Shown piece by piece: positions 34,904 through 45,334 of a stretch of DNA of 64,000 bases. The notes under the pieces are model-generated. The model had not been told where the DNA came from. It saw only the letters and a program-made list of their open reading frames with translations, and made no database searches. Both the position numbers and the translations under genes were made by a program. This DNA is from Armigeres subalbatus (Eukaryota; Arthropoda; Insecta; Diptera; Culicidae). The stretch is from the NCBI RefSeq assembly GCF_024139115.2, contig NC_085139.1:255164067-255228066 (forward strand). Direction: 5' to 3'. The stretch's first letter is position 1. Every line of letters starts with the position of its first letter.

Positions 34904-35943
34904 CCCGACCAACCATTCGTCAAACTACTTCAAAGTTATTTATACAAAATTAAATAATTTTGTCGGTATTTCTTTACCCTAAAATATTTGCAAAAGCGAT
35001 ATAAATCTTAATGATTCGTTATCTCAATTCATGTAAAGAATGTTACCAACGAAATGATATACTTTGACAAAGCATTTCAAAGATGAACACCGCTACATCT
35101 TTATCATTAAGTTAATCGCAATAACGATATGAATATTTATGAAACGTTAACTAATATCTGATAAAGAACGATCTCAAAGCAATGATATATTTTGACAAAG
35201 AATTTCATAGATTAACACCGTTGACCCTTTATCACTTTTTAGTTCATCGATTCATATCACTGGATATCGAAAAATCGATTGTCCTTTTGGGGTTTATTTC
35301 CCCGGATATAAAGATTTTCGTAAACAAATGGATTATGGAATGAAACGGCTTTCGTTTTATAATAATCAAAGAAAAGCTATGCCGTAATGGAAAACCATTT
35401 TACTCAAATATGACCGAAATTGATGTATGGTTATTTTTGCATGGTAGTGTACGATTATTATAAGAATAGAAGGGTAGAAGGGTGGAAAATAATTCCCCTA
35501 CATATAAGTAATATTTCAAATAAATGATATGGTGTAGAATGTTCATGCAATTTAGCTACTCCCAATCAGAATATAACGTGGTCTAGTTGTTAAGATCTCT
35601 GTATGAAAATACAACATCTCAACAGTTGTTCAGGTTCGATTCTCGAATAAATGAAAAAAAAAAGAACAATGAACATGCTCTCGAGGTACCTCTGAAGATT
35701 TTTGTTTTTGTCGAAAATTTTGACAGGTAGATAAAGAAGAACGGTGAAAAATCATATCGTTTCAACGGCATCAATTGGTATCGATATTTTGGAAAAGATC
35801 GTTATAAATTTTCCGTGTTGTAACTTTTGACCAATTTAAAATTCTTTATGAAATGGCATCGATCGCTATCGATGGTTGATAAGTAAACCTTTAAAGATCT
35901 ATATGAAGATTTTTGAAGAAACTTGAAGAAATGGTTGGCCGGG
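34904..35943. mobile_element. 1.04-kb inverted-repeat element, copy 2
   Basis: Near-identical to 24413-25454, with the same termini, internal duplication and tRNA-like block (35579-35645). Flanking DNA outside the element is unrelated to that of copy 1, so it moved as a discrete unit. Confidence 0.87.
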
Positions 35944-36006
35944 ATGAGATGAAGTGGCGAACCGTTCCCCTATTTCTGTTGACAGATTGTCTTGAGCTGC
36001 CAGTTA

Positions 36007-36376
36007 TGGGATCGTTCAAAAATTACGTCCATCGTTTTTCGGCATTTTCAACCCCCCTCCCCCCCTCCTGTCACAAACTGTCACAAATAATTGCCCCCCC
36101 CCTCCCCCTGTACGTACATGTCTCATTTATATTTTAGCGATTACTGTGGTTTATCTTTTTCGTACACTATTTTCACAATAACATAGTGAGTTATTCCTTA
36201 CTAACAGTTTGAATGTTTTTAAAATGCAAGTTGTTTCTAAAATGCTTTCAGTATTTTTTTCTTGTGGACGGACGTCACATAAGACGAACCCCCCTCCCTC
36301 CCCCTGTCACAAACTGTCACAAAACTCTGACCCCCCTCCCCCCCTCAAACCTTGGACGTAATTTTTGAACGGCCCC
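36007..36376. mobile_element. 370-bp TA-flanked MITE with GGGRYCGTTCAAAAATTACG termini
   Basis: Inverted CGTTCAAAAATTACGTCCA arms lie inside TA (36005-36006, 36377-36378). C-rich tracts with TGTCACAAACTGTCACAAA occur near both arms as direct copies. The terminal style resembles 47404-47569. Confidence 0.85.
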
Positions 36377-36816
36377 TATATTATTTCTTGTTGGCATGGT
36401 TGCCAGAAATATGAAATATCTAAACTATTTTGATTGTTTTATAAATTTTATTATGATTGAGCTCACTGTGAAAATCACAGCCCGGTGGCATCCCTATCTC
36501 ACACAATAGGTTTGTTTTGCAGCCAACATTGCGCGACCGTATCCCACTGACAGTTCTGTATCCTAATGGGAATCAAATGTGATGTTTGTAAACAAAACAC
36601 ATACCATCATGAATTTTACACTGAGATGTTGGCTACAGAAACATGGCGTCGTGCCAGGTGGCTGGAAAATCACAGTTCTACACTGAGAAAAAAACTTTCA
36701 GATCAAATATTTTACATTTAATTTAACTATTTTAGCACTTAAAAGTACCAGATTTTCCTTACTTTTAAAATAACAAGTAGAAAATGTTGGAATCCCAACT
36801 TTTTTCTTCTCTGTGT

Positions 36817-37330
36817 GGGGAGACCTTTCAAGACGACTTTGAACAATCGCTCAGTTTTGTCGTCGTATGTGAAGAATTTATGGCGCTTCTCAGTTAAATA
36901 GTGAAGAAGACGTTTGCGATCGTCAAAGGATCCAGGCAAAACGCGGCAGTCACCCTTCCTAGCAATCTGAAATGAAACCTTGATCCCCTGAAGGTTACTC
37001 AAAATCTCATTCCGGAAGCCAGAAAACTCGGCAACAGATACCACAATTGGCGGAATCCTTTGCTTTTTCGCATGAATCGAATCACCTGGGCTAGAGGTAG
37101 ATTCGATTTGCTCAATTTCATCATTAATCAAATCGAACTGATTGCTCAGTTCGATTGGAGAAGAATTATTTCCGATATTAGAGTTAGAAGGAATATCTGA
37201 ATTCTCCAGCTTCCTTCTATTTTTTCCGCGCTTGGGCAGGACGGTCTTGAAACCTTGTTTCTTTGAAGGAAGTGGAGAATTCAGAGACTCCCCCTTCCTC
37301 TTGTTTTTGTTAATGCTCATTGCTGAGCGT
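36817..37330 (-). pseudogene. Jockey ORF1 N-terminus
   Basis: Starts near MSINKNKRKGESLN (about 37320). A basic low-complexity region follows, then PPIVVSVAEFSGFRNEIL, KVSFQIARKGDCRVLPGSFD and TERLFKVVLKGLP, the conserved gag-like core of Jockey ORF1. It is cut at 36817 by the composite insertion. The frame extends upstream to 37473 without an obvious start. Confidence 0.85.
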
Positions 37331-38275
37331 GGAGACGTGACCTTCCAAGAGGTTTTTTCCCAGAACGGTGTCCCTGCAGGATTACCACCGCTTGTCGGAA
37401 TTTTACTTCCGGGTCCAACGTAAAACGAAAGCACGGGTCCTTGCAAAGATCGTAACGGGATCAGTGGGTACAAATAGCGCTAAGAAGCACCGTTGAAATT
37501 AAAATAGCTTCGGGTAGTATTAAAAACTTCCTTCCGCAAAGAGAGAAAGAACCGCACAGCACGAAAGCACGATGCGGTCTGAATGACAGTTTATTCTCTC
37601 TATTACTATTTAACTTCATATGAATGACAATCAATTGTGGTAGACAGTAACTGTTCGTGAAATATTCTTAAGGTAAAACATACACTTAAGGTAAAACTCT
37701 AACAGCTTTCCTCCCCTTAACAGAAACCGTGTCCTAACATACAGTTTAACACAAATGGTTAGTAGATCACATGGGTCCTCATAGGTCAAGCAGTTTTGGT
37801 GGCCTCCTAATTCTTGTGGATCTACGGGGTGTTTCATTTTTATCTTGGGCCAATTTGTCTACAATCTGGGTTCTCACAGTCGGTGTGTCGGTGTCGGTGT
37901 CGGTTTCGGGGTCTTGGGCCTATTTGTCTACAATCTGGGTTCTCACAGTCGCTTCTCTCGGAACCTTTTTGACAATCACTCTCGAAGATGCGCTATTCTC
38001 CTCCAGGATTGGCTCTGGGGAACTATTGGTAGGATGGTAATCAGTTATTCGATGAGGTGCGACATCACGTTGTTCAATACCGTTATTGCCAGTTAAAGTA
38101 GGATAACTGGAGTGTCGCATCAGTATCTCGACGAGGTTTGTTGAACAACTCGTGCCAGGTTGCCACAACTCGTTTCGGTGTCTTGCTTCAATGGTCCCTC
38201 TCTCATTTGATCCACGTACCGCTTCCAGATTCGACCATCATCGAACTCGATCATATAGTGAAGCTTCCCCATCCG

Positions 38276-39240
38276 TTAATTCACCGTGGCGAATTGCCAC
38301 TTAGAAGATCCTAGGAAGTCTCGTGCTGCTACTCTTTCATTCACCTCGAAACATCGCACATTCTCTTCACCCCTGCGAGTTAAATCATCCGAAACACTAG
38401 CAGGAACCAGCAAGTCTAGCCTGGATGTCATCTGTCTCCCATACACCAGCATTGACGCCGACTTTCCAGTTGCTGTTCGCCGATACGCCATCAATACTTA
38501 ATGGAGCTCGAACTGGACGTCCTTCTTATCGCATTTCAGTGCCTTCAATTTATCTTTAAAGGTCTGAACGAAACGTTCAGCTAGGCCGTTCGTGGCTGGG
38601 TGGTATGGAGCAACCCTTTTGTGTGTGATGTTATTGTGTTCCATGAAAACCTTGAATTGATCTGAGGTAAACTGGACCCCTCGATCACTAACGATGATCG
38701 ACGGAACCATAGGTCACAAAATATTCTCGCAGATGTTCGATGGTTGTTTCGGTTGTCATCTCGGGGATGATTTTGACCTCCGGCCACTTTGTGTAAGCGT
38801 CCACAATCACAAAAAAGTGCAGCCCTAGAAAATCAATGTGTATACGCTGAAACGGCTCCGTAGCTTGTTCCCAATAGTGCGGTGTAGTTTTAACAGGATT
38901 ATTACGTATTCTGGCACATTCTATACAGTTCCACAGACAAACAGACATAACACTCGTCAAATATCCATTGTTCACTTAATTCAAATACTCATTAGTTCGC
39001 CAATCTATCACCCGTGGCGCTCGCATCGTTTTTGCTCGAGTTTGACGTTTGCTCACTATCGCCATATGGTTCGTGATTTGCCCAACTAACTGAAATCAAC
39101 AGATGCCGTTAGTGTTTGAACGACGATGGATTTGATGAGTAAATGTTCAATGTGTTATGTCTGTTTGTCTGTGGCAGTTCCTTGACAGTTGCTCAATATC
39201 GCGGTCGATGGTCTCCCACCAGCAATACAAACGAGCTAAA
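38276..39240 (-). pseudogene. gypsy integrase
   Basis: From right to left: a zinc-binding region with YCWWETIDRDIEQL, then after the MITE CIECARIRNNPVKTTPHYW, the core IHIDFLGLHFFVIVDAYTKW, SIIVSDRGVQFTSDQF and NGLAERFVQTFKD (D, D, E), and a C-terminal domain with GRQMTSRLDLL. Three frames are needed. Confidence 0.87.
38931..39174. mobile_element. 244-bp MITE in gypsy integrase
   Basis: Termini CCACAGACAAACAGACATAA are inverted at both ends, with a 5-bp duplication CAGTT (38926-38930, 39175-39179). Removal rejoins the integrase zinc region. Confidence 0.88.
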
Positions 39241-40474
39241 GATTTCATTCTGGATACCCCAAAGTGTCCCGTGTGCAACTCTTCCAGTACTTGGCGTCGC
39301 AGCTTAGGAGGAATGTAGATTCGAAGACCTCTCGCAAGACAACCTTTTTGGATCGAAAATTCGCTTTGGTCGATGCCGAATATGTCACACCCTGCTACGC
39401 TTCTTCCTATTTTAAGGTCTTGTAACAACACTTTCACTTTGGAATCTTTCAGAAAGATTTGAGAAACGGCCTTGTTGTCAGTTACGAGAGTAAATTTGCG
39501 TCCATAGAGGTATTGGTAAAACTTTTTTACCCCGAAAATAATTGCATACGCTTCCTTGTCGACTTGTATGTAATTCTGTTGCGATCTGTTGAGAGTTTGG
39601 GATGCATAGAGAATCGGCTTTTCAGTTTTATCAGGATATACATGACTTAGTACCGCTCCAACGCCATAAGGCGAGGCGTCGGTTGCCAAAATGAGTGGAA
39701 GCTTCGGGTCGTAATGTGCCAAGACTCTATCGTTTTTGACCCACACAAATGCCTTCTCGCAATCATCGTCCCACTTGAAAGTTACATTGTCTTTCAAAAG
39801 GTTGTTGATAGGGTAAATGCGACTGCTCAAATTCTTCATAAATCTGCCGTAATAGTTGAAAAAAACACAAACGCTCTAACTTGTTCACGATTGCGTGGTC
39901 TCGGCATTTTCTGTATAGCGTCTACTTTGTTTTTCATTTTCCGTATTCTCTCTTTGTCCACAACGAATCCACAATATTCGATGCAATCTGCAACAAATTT
40001 ACTTTGCCACATTCAACCGCATACCATGTTCCTCCAGTCGCTGTAGAACTATCTTCAGTCGCCGCAAGTGTTCCTGCTCAGTCGGACCAGTCACCTTGAT
40101 GTCGTCTAGCAAGACTGAGACTCCTGGAATGTCGGCCAGCAGCTGAGAAATTTCTCGCTGAAAAATCGCCGGCACCGAAGATACACCGTACATTGACGTG
40201 TTGGTTGATAGAGTCCAAGAATTCAACGTAAGGGATTCTCGATCTTCTTCTCGGACTTGGGGTGTTCGTCTACCAAAAGGTATTTATTTACCGTCACCTT
40301 GTAGTCACCGCACAATCTTACTCGACCCGCCGACTTCAATTGACTTAAGACTGTCTTAAGACTGGCAGGGGTCGCCCAGGCACTACTCTTCAACTTCTTC
40401 AGTATTCCGCTATCCACCATGCTTTTTATTTCACGCTCCACGATCTCACGAATGACAAACGGAATAGTACGCGC
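39241..40474 (-). pseudogene. gypsy reverse transcriptase and RNase H
   Basis: REIVEREIKSMVDSGILKKL and VRLCGDYKVTVNKYL give the RT fingers, VLLDDIKVTG gives the catalytic LDD box, ILATDASPYGVGAVLSH and VDKEAYAIIFGVKKF with LVTDNKAV give RNase H. It is split into three frames. The segment NEEHPLPKPEDLF expected between fingers and palm is missing or damaged near 40225-40240. Confidence 0.87.
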
Positions 40475-40896
40475 CTGGGACGGGACTTGCAAAGAGGAAA
40501 AAATGTAACTTCATCTGCAACCAGCAAGCGCTGTCACGAATTGTCAGATGCAACCAGCACCTTTTTGTGTGAAAGTATTGGTATCCCTCGAAAAGTATTC
40601 CGAATGATTTTATTTTACGAGTACTTTTTCACTTTGAAAAGTGTTCTACAATAGCCGGACAGATTATTATTGAACAGTTATAAATACATGTTTTATTTCC
40701 GATAGGAAAATCTTTATAAAAATAAGTTTACTAATTCGTAAATTGCAAACACGTTTATTGTGCTCAGAAGATTCTACCCGGGATTTAGGCGAAACACTCA
40801 AGGAAACAGTTGAGAATTAATGATCAACTGTGATGAAAAGAAGAACAAGTGTCAAAACAAGGAAAAAGAAAGCCGTCTTTGCAGGTCTCGTCTCAG
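40475..40896. mobile_element. 422-bp inverted-repeat element, copy 1
   Basis: Termini CTGRGACGRGACYTGCAAAG are inverted at both ends. The 8-bp duplication is GTACGCGC (40467-40474, 40897-40904). Related copies form the head-to-head structure at 49676-50231. Confidence 0.9.
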
Positions 40897-40904
40897 GTAC
40901 GCGC

Positions 40905-41944
40905 TTTCATGAAGCCTGTTTTACTGTTAGGATTGAAGTGTAACGCAGCTTTCGCGCCTCGTATTGTTCCCACTGATGAATGAAAAACTCGAGGAAATTC
41001 TTCAATCAGGTTCCCCACGGCACCAGACAAGTGTTTACCGGGCGTACTATCAGCAATTGCTCCCACGACTGACACTAGATTCCGAATAATCTCATTCCAG
41101 TCGACTTTCAGCTACCGCATCCACTCACGACCCAGCAAAGGATGACCTGTTTTCACAATAAACAACCGCATCAGATTCAGACAGTCATCGTGGTCAACTT
41201 CCGCCTTCACGTAACCGCACACTTCTATTTTGTTTCCGCAGTAGCTTCATCTCCACATCAGTTTTACACAATGGCAATTCATTCAAATACACTTTCTTGT
41301 CATCAAGGCTCATGAGCGAAACGGGAGAACCACAATCTACCTCGAATTTTACGACCCTTTTGTTTACATTTAATGGTAGAATAACTTTCGACAAAGATTT
41401 AGATTTTTCAACCCTGCAAATCTCCAGAGTTAGAACTTCATCTACTTCTGATTTCTCAAATTCTTCCCTCTTCTCGTCAGTATTACTTCCCTCATTAATT
41501 TGGTTTGTATGCATTTTCTTTCTTGATTTCAATCGTTTGTAATCTTTAGTCGGTGAAGACTGTTCCCCCATCGATCGGAATTTGAGGCACACCCGCTGAA
41601 GATGCCCTAACTTTTTGCAAAAACTTTTTATGTCTACAAACACTCGCCAAGTGGGCCTCAGTTCCCTATCGATAACATTTCTTTTTAGTATTGTTAGTTA
41701 CCTGTGATGATCGATTATCCGTGAAGTTAACTTCCTGTAGTCGCTTCTCGAAAATCTCTGCACCCTCTCCTGACGCCTCCATCGATAGGAAGATCTCAAA
41801 AGCTTTCTCAAATGTAAATAAGGTGCTTCTCCTCGATGAGTCGTGATCGAATCCTGTCATTGTTTGTGTGAAGAAGAATTTTGCTTCGACTTCGCGAATT
41901 CGACAGGTAGTCATCGAACTTGCAAAATTTCGCGTTGCGCTGCA
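40905..41944 (-). pseudogene. gypsy gag C-terminus and protease
   Basis: Includes a knuckle-like CKKLGHLQRVC, an acidic-lysine linker and the protease motif VKFEVDCGSPVSLMSL (Asp in DCGS). Then comes the segment preceding RT with EFPRVFHSSVGTIRGAKAAL. Multiple stops. Confidence 0.8.
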
Positions 41945-42938
41945 CTGCCGTTCTGCGCATGCTTGTACCAAATTCAAAAAACGGCAAATGAGAAAAAGGG
42001 ATTTGGAATTGAACGCTAATTTTCATTGCTGATGTATAACCTGAACGAAATATAAGATTATTACATCACAGAACCATTCAGAAAAATTAATTTCATTGGA
42101 ATCATTCTTCTTTTTTCACCCACACATAGAATTTGCGATAACCATCATTAAAATATTTAGTTTAGCGGGACAGTTATGCCGAGAAATAGAGCACTTGTTT
42201 TGAGGTTTCCACGCATATCAGCCCCGTTCAGTGTATGATTTCGTGAATGACTACTGCAATTAACCACAGAGAATAGACGTTGAAGCTCCACTCGCCATGT
42301 TGTGATAACTTTTTACTGTTCATTTTGAAATTACTTTGGAATGTCGCCGTTATCCCGTACATAATCAGCGCTAGCGTCATCAAAAAATGCCACTGTGCGC
42401 TAGTGTCGTTATGCATGCAAGGGCATACCAGCGCCATCGTGTTGTCAAAATGAGATTGGGAGTTGCAATGTCGACGTCGATGGCGTTGAGGTTCGGTCGT
42501 TCGGTGTGTTTGTTCACACATGTTTTACAAGAAATTTTGTTCGAGCCTCCATGTCTGTTCTCTGTGGATTAACATATGTCGCCACATGTTTTATCCATGG
42601 AAGTGAACCATCCACGTGGTTGAAGTGATTATGTCGCTTAGAATGAGTATTGTACAAATATCCGCCATTTAACCAGTGGAACAGGCTAAGATTGGAAGAT
42701 CTCTTGCTCCATAAAATAACAGAATCCGCCATAATGATGAATTAAATCACTGTGAGACAATTATGCGTAGAAATTAAGCAATGGGACAAAGAGACTTGAT
42801 GTTGTTTTCAATGATTTTCAGAACCAAGTTCGAAATCTGTTACAATTTTCTAAAAGTGTACGTCAAAATAGACTGCTCTATGGTAAAAAGTCAAAATCCA
42901 CGAAAACTAACATGGGACAACTATGCGTAGAAGGGCAG
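41945..42938. mobile_element. 994-bp inverted-repeat insertion in gypsy gag
   Basis: Termini CTGCCSTTCTRCGCAT are inverted, flanked by TGCA (41941-41944, 42939-42942). Removal joins FITEL to QRNAKFCKFDDYL in gag. The motif GACARTTATGCGTAGAAAT recurs internally near 42752. No transposase. Confidence 0.8.
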
Positions 42939-42942
42939 TGCA

Positions 42943-43320
42943 GTTCCGTAATAAATTCCTTAACAGACTCTTCTTCCTTCTGTGTACGGGTGCGGAATTT
43001 CCAAACATCCACCATCTCCAGCGGTTCGGGATCGAAAAATGCACCCAGCGTATCAACAATCTCGGCGTAAGTTTTTGTCTATGGCTTCACCCCGGTCCCA
43101 AATGCTCACATAGCAAATCGTACGTAGTAGCTCCCATATAATGCAAGAGATAGTCCTTATGGCGATTTTGTGGCACATTGAACATCCGAAAACTTCCTTC
43201 AAGGCGCTTCACCCATCTCGCCCATTTGCTCTTCTATTTCTCAAACGGTTCCATAGAGAAATTTGAGGCAACCGGGGCCGCATCCTCTTCGTCCGACATC
43301 TTGTTTTTGAATCGCGATTC
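42943..43320 (-). pseudogene. gypsy gag N-terminus
   Basis: Starts MSDEEDAAPVASNFSMEPFE near 43300, a stop follows soon, then FRMFNVPQNRHKDYLLHYMG and EIVDTLGAFFDPEPLEMVDV, capsid-like sequence typical of gypsy gag in insects. Confidence 0.8.
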
Positions 43321-43800
43321 TACTTAGAACACACACTAACGTCCCTTTCAGCGTTGGCAGCACGTTATCCGTGCAAATAAATACACCGTAGCAGTAATTT
43401 AACCACACACACAATGTCGTGTATGGGTTTGCATGTACTCGTCACTTTCGTCGTCTTCCGGAAGCGTCTTGTTTTTCTTTTACAATACCTTGCCACCGGT
43501 GGAATGTTCCTTTGGAACCCACTTCTTCGGTAATTACGCGATCCAATCTAAACTTTCTGTCGTTCCGTACCGACTCCTTCTTTAAGGTAAAACATACACT
43601 TAAGGTAAAACTCTTTCACTACTGAATTGATAATATAATCGCTCTACATTCCCATACAGGAACCGAACTGCGACTGATGGTGTAGAATATTCTATTTCCA
43701 AATAATTAACAATTAAAGGCTTTTCTAACCCTGCCATAGATCATTGCATATCTAAGCCCATAGAGAGTCGAGAAGGTTTCCACACGAAAACATCCTAGAC

Positions 43801-43869
43801 TGTACCGAGAATCGAACTCGCCATCTCCGGATAGGCTTTTGCTTTTGCTCATAAGGCTATCTGGAGACC
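43801..43869 (-). repeat. tRNA-like SINE head
   Basis: The minus strand has an A-box-like GATAGCCTTATGAGC and a B-box-like GAGTTCGATTCTCGG about 40 bp later. Confidence 0.5.
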
Positions 43870-43989
43870 TATTTATGGTCCTTTCATTTGGTCACTAGAA
43901 AAGGAAAAATCCCCTGTTTTCGCTTTCACACGGGGGACTCGACTATTACAAGTACTGATTCCGACGTCAAATAGCCTAATCAGCACCGA

Positions 43990-44010
43990 CAACGATGATA
44001 AGATACGATT
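43990..44010 (+). promoter_or_regulatory. GATA-factor-like site upstream of first protease homologue
   Basis: GATGATAAGATACG lies about 115 bp before the ATG at 44118. GATA sites are common upstream of mosquito gut and fat-body genes; functional use here is inference. No clear TATA box. Confidence 0.35.
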
Positions 44011-44117
44011 CATTTACACATGAGGTAGATACGCAGCAAGTAATACCTTTAAATTAGAAATTGACCGTCCTCAACGATTAGTATGCGTTAAAGTTAACTA
44101 AATAAAACACCGTAGCA

Positions 44118-45065
44118 ATGCCACGTTTGTCGGCAATGTTAGCATCAGTCATTGCTATCGGATTGTGTGTCCTCGCCGCGGTACCCCTTGACGCCTTTGA
44201 ATGGGATTCACGTATCGTTGGAGGCTCAAATGCCACCGGTAACGTTTGTCCGCATGCCGTTGCGATCCGATTGGTTGGGCAAAATTTTCTGTGTAACGGT
44301 GCGCTGATATCCAATCAGGATGTCCTGACAGCGGCTCAGTGCGTATACAACGGAAATGTTGTCCGAAATGCTTCCGAGTTTCAGATCGTGCTGGGCAGTT
44401 TGGCAAACTCGAACAGCTCCGCTGGTAGCACGCTACGCAGCGTTTCGGCTGTTTGGGTACATCCTTCGTACGTGTCGAGTGCGCGACTCAACAACGTGGC
44501 TGTACTCCGGTTGAACGCTACGGTGCAGAACGCAACCTCACTTACACCCGTCCAGCTCTCGACGTCGGCATCAGCAGTGAACCAAACTTGTACGCTGTGT
44601 GGTTGGGGAGCGAACTCCACGACAGGAAGCGCATTGGCAACATTACAGCGATTGGACGTCACGATTCAATCGAGCAACTCAACTTACTGTACGCGTGCCA
44701 ACGGGAATGCAACATTGGTAGCCGATCAGATATGTGCCGGAGATCTAGCAGCAGGGCGAGGCGCGTGCAACCGAGATGAGGGAGCTCCGTTGGTGTGCAG
44801 CACACGCTTGCATGGCGTCCTCACCATAGTTGGCGGCTGTGGAGCCGTGAACGAAACATCGATTTTCCTTAACACAGTTACGCACAGGGATTGGATCAAC
44901 AACCGGACTCAGACGCAGGTATCGGGAGGGGGAACCGGAGGTACCGGAACCGGCGGTACTGGAACAGGTGGTGGAGGTGGCGGGGCCTCGCAAGTAGTTA
45001 TGCAGATTTGGATAGTGATGATGCCAATCGTTGTTTCGTTAGCTTTGAAACATGGCACGAATTAG
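44118..45065 (+). CDS. trypsin-fold serine protease homologue, catalytically dead, probable GPI anchor
   Basis: 315 codons, single exon, starting at the only upstream in-frame ATG. Residues 1-26 form a signal peptide, followed by RIVGGS (32-37), the S1-family activation site. The fold is supported by paired cysteines (59/75) and CGWGANST. All three catalytic positions are changed: His to Gln74 (TAAQC), Asp to Asn126 (LNNVAVL) and Ser to Glu221 (CNRDEGAPLVC). It therefore cannot cleave peptides and probably binds a ligand or partner. About eleven N-glycosylation sequons are spread over the domain. A Gly/Thr linker near 270-290 and a hydrophobic C-terminus (VVMQIWIVMMPIVVSLAL) suggest a GPI-anchored surface protein. 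A paralogue lies 270 bp downstream. Confidence 0.88.
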   Translation: MPRLSAMLASVIAIGLCVLAAVPLDAFEWDSRIVGGSNATGNVCPHAVAIRLVGQNFLCNGALISNQDVLTAAQCVYNGNVVRNASEFQIVLGSLANSNSSAGSTLRSVSAVWVHPSYVSSARLNNVAVLRLNATVQNATSLTPVQLSTSASAVNQTCTLCGWGANSTTGSALATLQRLDVTIQSSNSTYCTRANGNATLVADQICAGDLAAGRGACNRDEGAPLVCSTRLHGVLTIVGGCGAVNETSIFLNTVTHRDWINNRTQTQVSGGGTGGTGTGGTGTGGGGGGASQVVMQIWIVMMPIVVSLALKHGTN

Positions 45066-45218
45066 AAGAATTAATTTTAAATGAAGAAAAGATGAGTCTG
45101 TTCTTTAGCTAGCTGTGATTTTTATTAAAATAATTTAATATAATTTTCGATGAATTTTCTATTTGTAATTTTCTAGCTCTGTGTAGCTTTAATGACATAA
45201 TCATTGACTCATTAGCGC

Positions 45219-45224
45219 AATAAA
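45219..45224 (+). terminator. AATAAA polyadenylation signal of first protease homologue
   Basis: AATAAA about 155 bp after the stop at 45063-45065 and before the start region of the next gene. Confidence 0.6.
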
Positions 45225-45308
45225 TAAAATGAAAATCACCGAATCAAGTTGTTTATCGTTCTTGTTCGAGATAACGGGTACCAAGCAATCGACTACACAT
45301 ACCGAACG

Positions 45309-45316
45309 TTCAGTCT
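45309..45316 (+). promoter_or_regulatory. initiator-like element of second protease homologue
   Basis: TTCAGTCT matches the arthropod TCAGT initiator and sits about 23 bp before the ATG at 45335. A GATAA motif is near 45271. Confidence 0.45.
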
Positions 45317-45334
45317 TATTTGAAAAGCGGTAAT

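Larger units (their letters stand above)
33536..36816. mobile_element. 3.3-kb composite insertion splitting Jockey ORF1
   Basis: Ends CACACAAAAAAAAAACGTTGG and CTTCTCTGTGTG have related inverted ACACARAAA-type termini, like those at 24207 and 26530. The flanks LKGLP and SDDKS are contiguous in the LINE. The contents are two exon-like segments (33939-34359), the second 1.04-kb element (34904-35943) and a TA-flanked MITE (36007-36376). The target duplication is at most 1 bp. Confidence 0.65.
28553..37480 (-). mobile_element. Jockey-clade LINE, broken into at least six blocks
   Basis: The minus strand carries ORF1 (gag-like with CCHC knuckles), then endonuclease and RT, ending in a poly(A) seen as poly(T) near 28548-28558. 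Motifs and order match Jockey-type elements such as Juan of mosquitoes. Insertions at 28725-28918, 30157-30491, 32753-32912, 33115-33465 and 33536-36816 separate the blocks, and for four of them removal restores protein continuity. Many frameshifts. Confidence 0.88.
37490..43616 (-). mobile_element. Ty3/gypsy LTR retrotransposon, decayed
   Basis: Minus-strand order: gag (43320 to 41650), protease, RT and RNase H, integrase, polypurine tract (37705-37719) and 3' LTR from 37704 leftward. A 33-bp LTR segment with two AAGGTAAAAC copies is shared with 43582-43614, so most of the 5' LTR seems deleted. Three insertions (38931, 40475 and 41945) and many shifts inactivate it. Confidence 0.85.
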
